A stretch of DNA of 64,000 nt from Chondrosia reniformis (Eukaryota > Porifera > Demospongiae > Chondrillida > Chondrillidae). The notes under the pieces were generated by a model. The model had not been told where the DNA came from and searched no databases. It was given only the letters and a program-made list of their open reading frames with translations. The DNA lies in assembly GCA_947172415.1 (NCBI GenBank), contig OX359191.1:1674001-1738000 (forward strand), read 5' to 3'. Position numbers and translations under genes: made by a program. Positions within the stretch are counted from its first letter, which is position 1. The number at the start of each line of letters is the position of its first letter. Shown here piece after piece: positions 48,601-60,600 of this stretch.

Positions 48601-51600
48601 ATTGGTACTGCTGTTATATGAAATGGGGTAGAGATATTTCATTGGTCAGATGGAGGTGTGAAACTGGCGACAGTTGCTAGACCACACAATTCTTATATAT
48701 GTTTCCATGTAATCAGCTATCAACCATACTAATATACCTATGGGTAGCTAGCTATAGCTATAATGAATAATTAGTTAGAACTGCAATCCACTGTTAACAT
48801 GCATCCAAAGCTCTCACCAGGTTTGTTCCCTACAGGCCTTCTACTCTAGAATAGGTGCAGCATGTTGTGCTTTAGATTATTCATAAGTCATGAGAATACC
48901 TTATCTTTGGCTACTTTTTCATAGATGCTGTTCTGAAACTTTTCTTCGTTATTCGGGATAGGAGAAAGGTTATGGAGCAATTGTTTGAGAAAACCTTTGC
49001 AGCAGTTTTTTGTTGTTGAGGTCTCCTTATGGATTGATTTGTCATGGAATCCATCACTATCAAGCTCATCACAGCACAAGACTTTACCTCTCACATAACT
49101 GTCGAGGGTTTCTTCTGTAATTTTTTCCTACGGATCAGATATACCAAATGTTTAATTTTTCAAAGCATACTGCTTATAAAGATTTTAATGATACAATATT
49201 TGACATTGCTCGATCGATGGCTCGTGGACTGAGGTTGTATATATAATTCAACCTCACTGTACATAAAGTCTAGATCTCACTCTTACATACTTCAAAAGGA
49301 CACAGCAAGCCTAAGGCAGTCAACCCTAGTTAGTCCACGAGGCAGAAACAGCTTGAGGAAAGTTGACTTATGTGGAAAAGGGTTCATTCAGCCTTGACCA
49401 CTAATCACCTGACTGCTGAGCTGAGAAGCTATCAAACAGGTATAAACAGTCTCAGGTCTTCCACTAATCCCCATTTATGACTGAGTACACACACTGCTTG
49501 TATATATAGAGAGCTATTCTTAATTGAGTAAATGATTTATTACGTACGTATAAATGTAACATCATGTAATTATTTTTATTTGACTCTGGATTTCCCAACC
49601 TACTCATGATCAAGTCACTTAGAGTAGAGGAGTAGAGTTAATGGTTAGGACCAAAGTCTACTTATGGGAACCAGACTCTCCTGTTTCCACTCTGCAAGAT
49701 GGCTGAGTTATAGACAGCTGTTTCCTCTAGCTACGGCCCATAAGCATGGTTTATGATGGAAGCATGAGTGACAAGAAAGGAGGAGATTCTGGTTCCAATT
49801 CAGTAGACTTTGGTTCCACCCAATAGCTCATTGTGCTCCTTGGAGACAAAAGGGATAAATCAAATGTCAAATGTTGCTGATACTCAAAGGTTTTAGACGT
49901 ACATGTGCCAATGGCCATTCGTTGCACCATCTACAATTAGTTTGGTTGGCACTAATACTGTCTCCTTGTCCTGCTGGACTTTGGGTATCTGATCCATTTC
50001 CGTCTTTTTCTTCAGCTTCATTATCTTCCTTCAAGAACAAATCATATAAAGGCCAAGTGTCTACATCAAATATGAAACAAAGACAAGTACATTTCAAGTT
50101 CAATGTTCTCAAGGTCCTAGGAATTCTACAATGCTATACATGTACAGATATACACTATAGTCGTTGCATTACTTTTGTCCCCATAATCAATTGTTCTCTT
50201 TACATCACCGTAGGGACGGAAAACAATTTCTGAAACAGTAAGCAAACGATCTCTTGCTTTAATACTCTGAAATGAGTCCTCTGAATGCATGGTATATAAT
50301 TCCAGCGCTGTGTTGTGACCCTTATCCTTAGCATTAATGTCAATCTTTGTCTTCTGTAGTAGGTACTGCATAATATCCAGGCTCTCTCTTTCAGCAGCAA
50401 TGTGTAAGACTGTTTTGTCATGACAATTTTTTCTATTGACCAAATCGGTAGTGTTCTTAGCTACAGTAAAAGTGCTGTAAATAATAAAATTTACAAGAAA
50501 ATGTACGTATGTTTTAGATCTACAGGTTTCTGTTAAATACGTACATCATCACTTTCAATTGAGTATTACAACTTCTTCATTTTATAGTCTAGATATGAAA
50601 CATTCTGGTTGTCATTTCATAAAATATGTGGATACATATACGAATGAATATCAATACATGGAATCATTTGCAGATAAGTATGGAGTAAAGACATTCATAA
50701 GTTCAACTCAAAATATAAAAATGAAGAATCGCTGGGTAAAGTAGCCAGTAAACATTATTAGCAAACAGTTAGATGGCATGTAAGTATACGTAGCGTGGAA
50801 TTAAGCATACACTTGTAGAAAAGAGGTTTTGTATAAAAATTCTATGAAATTTCCATATAAACAATTAAACAGGTACTCTGTAACTGTACTGTCTGCAGAA
50901 TTAAGTGGTAGTGTAGAGCGCATACCATAATCAAGTATCAGAATCAAGGCGTCTGGGTCTCCAGCTTCAGCTGCCAAATGAAGTGGTGTCTGATTAAGCT
51001 ACAAGAGAATAATGATTCAGTGACTGTCATATATACGTAGGACTAGGTACTTAAATTAAATACTTTAGAAGTCGAAAGATGATCCTTTCAAAAGATAAGT
51101 TTGACAAAGTTAGAAGAAATCCTTATTGTATTAAAATGGCACTGTTAGTAAACAATCCAAAAATACGCAATTTTTAATGGTTAAATTGCATGATTATATG
51201 TAGGTCAGCAAAGTTGTTACAAGTGAAGTAATTTATAAAACTGTACTTGTCAACCTACACTATTAAAGTGTGAAGTATGTAAGACAATCACACACAAACT
51301 CATACATAAGAAAAATGTGTGTTTTATAGGATGAAAAAGTAACTAATTCATAGTTTCCAAAGAACCTTATACGTATTTATATAAAAATTATAGTCACTAA
51401 AACAAAACACCTTTTGAATTAGGCCAATCCCTTATAGAACTTCATGCATGTACATTCCTGCATACACTTACTGTACCTTATCCACTTCTGAGGGATCTGC
51501 ACCTCGGTCTAAAAGCATCTTTAACACTTGCTTGCGGTGATCAGTGAGCTCTTCCATTAGGAAGATTTCATGAAGTGCAGTCCTTCCAGTGAGCTATGTA

Positions 51601-54600
51601 CGTATAAAGAAAGCACAAGTTATTCCATAGAAAAAAAGCATTTGGAAATAGTATTAAACTCTGACAGTTAGTACTGTGAAATAGGGATTGTATCCAAATC
51701 AAGAATAAAGTATAAATGTGGCAATCTATTTCAATTAATCATACTACACTTAGATCTAATAATGTAGATAATAGAAAAATAATGCACACTAATGAATGTA
51801 ATAAAAATGTAAAGATGAAAAGGATATTCTGCATTTTGATTGAAGCACATATGTACGTGCATCCAACTTGGAATACTACCTATTATAATACTCAACCTTC
51901 ATGTATAAAAGCGTCAGAAAGCACTTACCGGGTCCTTCTGTCTAAGAATGTCAACTCCATGCTCCAACAAACAATCCAAAACATCAGCAATTTTAGTGTG
52001 TAGTTTGTTGGAGTCAGAAAAGTTGTTGCTCAAGTCTGTCAATATCATCTTGATCATCTCCTATAAGATTAATGAAAAACCCTCTGAAATATTAGCATAT
52101 TAATAGACACAATAGCAGATTCAGAGAAAGAGCAATTAAATGTTCAGATTAGCAAATGTGCTGAATAGCCTAATACAGTACTTGTACATGTGTTATATGT
52201 ACGTATGTCAACCATATCTATAGGGAAATGGTGTATATATAGTAGATTACTAAAGTCATACAATGTTGAATATACGTACATAAAGGTTGTGCACGTATAA
52301 TATACCTTTGGAATTCTGTAAGCTTCAGGACAAAAATCCATCAGCAATGTAACTGCTTCAACATTGCCCCAGGAGCATGCATACAGCACAGTGTCATAAG
52401 ACTGTATAACACATTTAAAATAGACCAATATTTGTTTAATTTAGACAATCCTAACATGAAAAAATTGATAACAATTACACAATTTATTAATTACCATTTC
52501 TTGTTTAAATGAAAGTAAGGCATTTCCATGCTCAAGTAGAATACGCAGTGCCTCATTTTTGCCCTCCCTGATGGCATAGAGGAGAGGATGAATCCTTTCA
52601 GGCTTATCTGAATCATTCAAATCAACTGGCTGCTGACAGTGAACACTACCACCGGCCAAAAGCAACTTTCGTAGGACAACAAGTTGAATTTCAATCCTTT
52701 TAATGTCAATAGCCAAAAGGAATATTGACTTTCCTTGATTTTTGTTTGGATCTGCCCCTCTTTCAAGTAGTTCAGACACTGTACAGTTTACCTGTGGAAA
52801 CGATTGGCACTTCAATAAATTTTTACCAATCAAAACTAAAGCTATAAATAGACATTTCTTTACTCATTTTAAATGATATACAGATGGGACTAAATTACAA
52901 TACAAAATTTTCTCAATGACTAAATGTGACTAAATTCTCAATTTCTATGTAAAAACTTACAAAATGTCTGTTCAAGCTTGTAGTTTGGAGCAGTAAAACA
53001 AACCCATACAAAGCACTGTGGATTGCTTGTCCATTAGTGGATTTCAACAGTTGGTCAACTAAGCAATCAACCATCACTGATACGGTGGCATACTCTTCCT
53101 TGGATAATGGACAATCGTAGAACATTGACAGATCATCAGGAAAGTGGGTAAGCAACTGTAACTTTTTGTCAACCTAACATTTAAAATAAAGACTAAACAG
53201 AGCAATATAAAAGAGCAATAGCTACCTACCTTTTCTCTCAGTTTACATGGGTGCGTAGGGCACAGATAGGATCTCCAGGCTTCAAAAGATTCTTGTTCAC
53301 TAGGCTCAGTGGTTATTGATGAGAATTTTGATTCAGTTTCGCCTAATGAATTTTGAATCAGTTTCCAATCAACCTATGCACAAATGTACAGCATATCAGG
53401 GCTAAATTGTATGTTTGTATATATGCAGTCTGTATACATGTAGATACGTATATGCTAAAGGATAACTATATAAAGCCAACTGTATCAAGGAGTTCAATCT
53501 CTTTAAAAGTGATTGTTAAAGCAAATAACCCAATTGTAAATTTGCGAGAATTAAAACCATGAAAAATTAAACCAACAATCAAATCAATATTCTCAAACGT
53601 CACAGGGGTAAAATGCAAAAGTAACAATTGCTCGAAATTAAACTCAGGAATCTGGTTATATATAACAACCAGTGATTACCACAATTTTAAATAATCATAT
53701 TAAATAGCTATTGCTATATAAATAACTTGTTTAATTTTTTTTCTTGCCTTGTATGTACGTATGTCCTGTAGGTACATACAGGGATGATCTCCAGTACTGG
53801 AGATCAATACATTGATAAAGAATGAATGCATTGATGAGCAGTGGAGGAGGAAAACGTTTACCTCTGTATTTGGGTGTGGTGGCCTGAATGATTCCAAAGC
53901 TTTAGGTGAGTCTCCATTCTAATAGAGGACAAAGAGTACAAAGACTCATAATTAACAGAAATTCTTTAGTTTATATTCTTAATATATGTACGTAAGTGGT
54001 AATGACATTTTTAAAAGTAAGTAACACATGTACTGTATAGATACATACGTATATAACACATGTATGTACGTGTGTACATACGTACATAAGACAGTTGATA
54101 TAACTCTGTGAATGTTACTCACTTTATCTGGAATGTCAGACCAAAAATCCCATCCTAACTTAGTTTTGCAACTGCCCTCCATTTGTGATTTCTGATACAG
54201 TCTAGACTTAAGAGTGCAGAATTCATGTAATGGAGTACATTCATCCTGTATGAAGATAAACGCATAAGTAAACTATATGTTTTAACTGCTTGCATGAAAT
54301 CTTTCTTGCATGTATATATATAAATAACCAAGAAGCCTGAATATCAATGTAAATGAGTATGTATATAGACAATATGTACATCCTGTATTATTTGTTAATA
54401 TATACACATATGTACGTATATTCAGGATGTGGATATTTGAAAACTCAAAAGGCTACAACTTTACAAATCAGAATTACAAATATCTGACATGTACGTACAT
54501 AAATTAATTATGGCTTCTGAACTCAGAATATAAACTCAGTGGTCTATTTAAATAACCTTTTGGCCCTTGGAAGGTATATAGTTGACCACAACAATTATAT

Positions 54601-57600
54601 CTGTAATGCCTTATAAAATTATTAATACTTTTAAGATACATAATGATGGTGAGGATACAGCACTTAAACACAGTCATAAATTGTGCTTACACAATCCAGC
54701 CATTTCTCTCTATCATTTTGGCTAAGTGATTCGCAATCTGAAATAACCTCTTCCAATCCCCAATAAGCAGCTTCATGAAGTGGAGTTCTGCCAAACTAAC
54801 AAAGTAAATAGTAATTGTCAAAGTAACATCAAATGTCATGGCAAATCTCCCAAATAGACCAGTGGTACTATGCATGGAGAGGATAGTCAAATGGACTATG
54901 CACATCATTGACGTTGTATGTTAAAATAAGAAATAAGACTACCATAGGTACGTATAGATGTGTATGTCAAAGTGAGGTATTAACTGACTAACAAAAAGTA
55001 CAATTCAAAGAGTGTGCACAGTTTTATACCTTATCTAGTGTATATATATAGTATATAAAGGTTGACATATCTTGTCTATAAAATGGTGACATACCTTGTC
55101 CTTTGCTGTCATTTCTGCCCCTTTTGCCCTCAGGTCCAGTACTACTTTGCTTCGGTCCCCAACAACACAAGTTGGCAAGGAGCATAGTACATGCAGCGGA
55201 GTTCTTCCAAGCTAAAGATGATACGTACGTACGTACATAGAGCTTTCAACAGCATACATTTTACTAATGTCCAATGTATACGTACATGTAGTGCAATATA
55301 TTTCAGTTCTATAGCACATATATACTACCTTGTTCTTGGAATTGACATCTGACATGTCTACAAGATTATGGAAGGTACTCTTTTCATCTGCTGTCATTCT
55401 TTCTGTAGCTACTAGGGCTAATTTCATTAAGTAATGAAGTACTGTGTTTCCAAGTTTATCTCTGATTTGACAATGTTCTTTGGTTGTGTCTGCTTCTAAC
55501 AACTTCCCTACAATCTTCCAGTTACTGTTAATAACAGCCCAGTGCAATGGTGTCCTTCCATACTGTAAATATCAGTAAGACAGTGGTATGCTTTTAATAT
55601 ACTCTCTATATTACAATGTGACCCCTATATAGGCATATATGTAGCATTATATATTAGGACAGATAGGTGTAGTACGTAAGTATGGAGTTAGCTGATTGGG
55701 TCATGTTGCTTGCTCTACTGTTGATAACCCTTGCAGGAGTTGTCTTGTTGAACATGTGTGCGTTTGTTATCCAAATTACTGTAGAGGACTTACCATATCA
55801 GTTTGACAATGTGAAGTTTTCACTGCATTCATCATTTCCTTAAAGGAATGTACACTCCCTTTGATGGCAGCAATATGAAGTAGTGTTTGGCCATGCTATG
55901 TAGATACAAGTGCACATTTAAAATAAATGATGCATGCGGCATTGATTTACTGTTTCCATTATACAAATATATAGCCATATCATATATATATGCAGTAAAG
56001 ATGTATGATTACCTTGTTAGTTATTTTTAGATGGGCCAAAGGAAATAGATGTTTGCAAGAATCTCGAATGTCCATCATTCCTAAACTACAAAGGCATTCA
56101 GCTACAGTAAACAGCAGTGTGGCATCTTCTGCGACTTGACTGAGAATAGTTTCTTGTTGATCCAACAACCTTAGTAGCCCAATCACACAGCGTCTTATGT
56201 CCTCTGAGATATCTTGAGGAATCCTGGGTAGACACTTTAACCTTTCAGCCACATGGTGGACAACTCCACAACAATCAGCTTTTCGATTGATCAACTCTTC
56301 CATCAAGTACCTCATCTAATGTTGTCACATGCAGCAAGCAATAAAACTATAACTTGACTTATTATGAAAAATCTAATACACCATTTTCCTACATGCTATG
56401 CCTACGTACTCTGTAAAAAAGCCTATAGGGCACTAAACCTGGAGAGAGCTTTGGATGAAGACACAGTATGTACGTAAGTCTAGACTGTGAAGATATCTAC
56501 GAATGTATACAATATAAAACACACTACTTACAGCAAATCTGTTCATCAACCCTTGACCCTCGTGCACCAGAGGCGTCATTGTAGCATTAGCACAGTATAG
56601 CAATGCAGACTCCAAGTCCCATCCTGTTATGCCAAGCAAGTGATCCACTAGCTCTAATACATTTGGCTCACTACTTTGAGCTGCACTTTCAAATTTAAGA
56701 GCTATGTTAGAGTCAGACAGCGAGGACTCCTGTCTGATCAGGGGCTGACGACTATATTGCAATTCTTTGCGACTTTGCTGCTTTTGAAATTTGGGAAATT
56801 CATCATTACTTTCTACATTCACCTGCACGTGCACAGTAAAATGTAGAATTACCAAGTAATTTTTATAAACTTATAGGCATCATCCAGAGACGTACGTAGG
56901 TGCATTATCCCTTAATATATACTATATGATTTGGCTTAAATTGTACCTGTCACAAGTTCTGTGGGTATGAAGAGAGTTACGTAGGTGTATCAAAATGAGG
57001 AAGAAGTTAAAACCATTGTATGTATTTTCAATTTTCTACCATTTTGTACTTTTAATTTCTTCATTCTTCTAATCCATTCTTCCTCAGAATATAAGCCATT
57101 ACTCAAAACTACATCAAATCTTTCTCTAAATAGTCCTAATTTCTCGGTTACTCCTTTGACAGTAACTCCATGCAAACGCAGAGTGTACAAAACTTTTGAT
57201 TCATAATCCTTTTTACTGAAGCCATATCCATTGACATGGGCTCCCTTGAAGACCAATCGTTCTACAAGCCTTGTTCCAACCTCTTCTCCTCCAAACTTTG
57301 CTGCCCAGTGAAGAATGGATATTTTTCCGCTATGATGTCTTTGGACATGCTCCCTGTTGGGATCTGCTCCTTCACCAAGTAACAGGGCAATCACACATTC
57401 AACCTTTGAACACAATTTTAAATTTTAAATACGTGTACGTATGTATATACGTATATAATCATAAAATGTAATACGTACATATACTGTAACTGTAACTGTG
57501 TCATTTAAATACTTACTAAATGCAAGTCAACTGCCTTTTCTTTTTCTTCACAAAAGTTACAAAACATACTGAGGGCCTTATGAATATCATTTCCTGAATC

Positions 57601-60600
57601 AATCAAGATCTCATCCTTTAGCTTTCGTAACTTGGTCAAACAATGCTCAGGTAGCTCAGGTAGCTCAGGTACGCTAACAACTGAACATTCAGTTACAGCA
57701 TTCTTGATCTGGAAGGACAACAGTAAAGTACCTCAAAGTAGAGACTTACAGCTACATTACAAAGTTTTACTATAGCTAATTGAATAAATTCTTTTTGGTA
57801 GCTAAGATCATAAATTTAAACATCTCAAAACTGTTACTAATAGGCAACAGAATTAATAACTGTAAACAACACAAGCTAAAGTATTTATGTAGACATTCTG
57901 TTTACCAAAATACTCTGACAAATTTCTATGTCTACTAAACTTACAATTTGTAGGAATTGATTGGCTTCTTGCAGCTCTTTTACTGTATTCCACATCTTTT
58001 CACTGCTCTCAGCAAGACAATATTGCAAGTCAGGAAGTGTTGAATTTCGCTTCATTTTTTTCACTAAACCAGTCTGAAGTAAACACAGTTGAGACTTCTA
58101 ATAAATTCACATCCAAAAATCAGTGAATTCATGCAGATCATATATATACATACATGTATGTGTGTGAACATAATCTCACTGCAACTAACAGATTTTTTTG
58201 GTGGGAAACTGAAGCGCTTCTGGTTGGCTGGCAGATCTATACTATCTGGTACACTCTCTGTATGTTCTTCATTTTCAGGTCCACTTATTTCAGGTTTTAT
58301 AGCAACCTGCGTAGCTTCCTGTAATAGAAATAATGTCTATGTACATAAGTGGCAATACATAAATACATACATAATCAACTCTGCATTTGGCCATGCCAAA
58401 TACATACATATGATCACCACAAACCTGACTGTGTTGCATGGCCTGGAGGTATTTATCAAGCTCCCTGGCCAAGTCTGGATGCACATTCTCTTTTGCTCGT
58501 TTTCTCAGTTCAACACTTCTCTGCACAAGCAAATATAAGAGTTTATAAAACTCAGTTAATATTTAGAGGTAAACCTTTGAAACAACTGTACACAAGATGT
58601 AAGTATATATCTGTGTCCATACGTACATACGTACATAGGTTATAGGTTATAGGTTATATGTTCATCTTTTTCAACTTTCTATAAGTCATATGACAGACAT
58701 TAAAAAGCAAAATTAAAAAAAAAATTGGAATGTATCATGTGTAATAGTCAGTATCACCCCTTTTCAATAACACAAATTTACAAAAATTCAAACACTCTAG
58801 CAATATAATACACCAAGACTTAGACTGAGGGACCTACAGTGTCTTAGACTGAGGGACTTACAGTGTCTTAGACTGAGGGACTTACAGTGTCTTAGACTGA
58901 GGGACTTGCAGTGTCTTAGACTGAGGGACCTACAGTGTCTTAGACTGAGGGACTTACAGTGTCTTAGACTGAGGGACTTGCAGTGTCTTAGACTGAGGGA
59001 CTTACAGTGTCTTAGACTGAGGGACTTGCAGTGTCTTAGACTGAGGGACTTACAGTGTCTTAGACTGAGGGACCTACAGTGTCTTAGACTGAGGGACTTA
59101 CAGTGTCTTAGACTGAGGGACCTACAGTGTCTTAGACTGAGGGACTTACAGTGTCTTAGACTGAGGGACTTGCAGTGTCTTAGACTGAGGGACTTACAGT
59201 GTCTTAGACTGAGGGACTTACAGTGTCTTAGACTGAGGGACTTACAGTGTCTTATACTGAGGGACTTGCAGTGTCTTAGACTGAGGGACTTACAGTGTCT
59301 TATACTGAGGGACCTACAGTGTCTTAGACTGAGGGACTTACAGTGTCTTAGACTGAGGGACTTGCAGTGTCTTAGACTGAGGGACTTACAGTGTCTTAGA
59401 CTGAGGGACTTACAGTGTCTTAGACTGAGGGACTTACAGTGTCTTATACTGAGGGACTTGCAGTGTCTTAGACTGAGGGACTTACAGTGTCTTAGACTGA
59501 GGGACCTACAGTGTCTTAGACTGAGGGACTTACAGTGTCTTAGACTGAGGGACTTACAGTGTCTTAGACTGAGGGACTTGCAGTGTCTTAGACTGAGGGA
59601 CTTACAGTGTCTTAGACTGAGGGACCTACAGTGTCTTAGACTGAGGGACTTGCAGTGTCTTAGACTGAGGGACTTACAGTGTCTTATACTGAGGGACCTA
59701 CAGTGTCTTAGACTGAGGGACTTACAGTGTCTTAGACTGAGGGACTTGCAGTGTCTTAGACTGAGGGACTTACAGTGTCTTAGACTGAGGGACCTACAGT
59801 GTCTTAGACTGAGGGACTTACAGTGTCTTAGACTGAGGGACTTGCAGTGTCTTAGACTGAGGGACTTACAGTGTCTTATACTGAGGGACTTACAGTGTCT
59901 TAGACTGAGGGACTTGCAGTGTCTTATACTGAGGGACCTACAGTGTCTTAGACTGAGGGACCTACAGTGTCTTAGACTGAGGGACCTACAGTGTCTTAGA
60001 CTGAGGGACTTACAGTGTCTTAGACTGAGGGACTTACAGTGTCTTAGACTGAGGGACTTACAGTGTCTTAGATTGAGGGACTTACAGTGTCTTTTGCCGT
60101 CATTATACCTCTTCCACCTAGTTTCTCAATGCAAGCTTTCAGTACATCCCAACTGGTACATTTCTTTATGCCATTAGAGACAAAGTCACAAAGTGGTATG
60201 TAATCCTACAATATACACATAATGACAGAATCTTATAATACAGGGGTTATACTAATAATTACTGTATCTTAAAGTGTTACCCTGTATATCATTAGATGTA
60301 GAGATTGTAGTTGTAGTAGAGTTGCTAGGCTAGAGTTGCTCCGATAAGGCCTTCTAGTTCATTGGTATAGTTGTGAGTACGTATAGTCTACTGTTCTAAG
60401 ACATTTCTTTCAGAATTTTATAATATCACAGAAAAATGGGTTTTTCTAACTGAGCCAAATTATCTTTAGATTGTTCATCTTTCATCTTTGAGCATCTAGA
60501 GAAGCAGCTTTGGTATCTCTCTTGTGAAGCATCTGACAAAAGAATTACCAAAATGTCTCTCTAAAGATGATGCCCAAAAAGTTGAAAGATGAATTCTTTA

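Noticed and set aside
58906-60177. 423-residue plus-strand open frame
   Set aside because: It is a translation of the 24-bp minisatellite (QCLRLRDL repeated) plus the antisense of a real exon; a unit length divisible by three keeps it open by chance.
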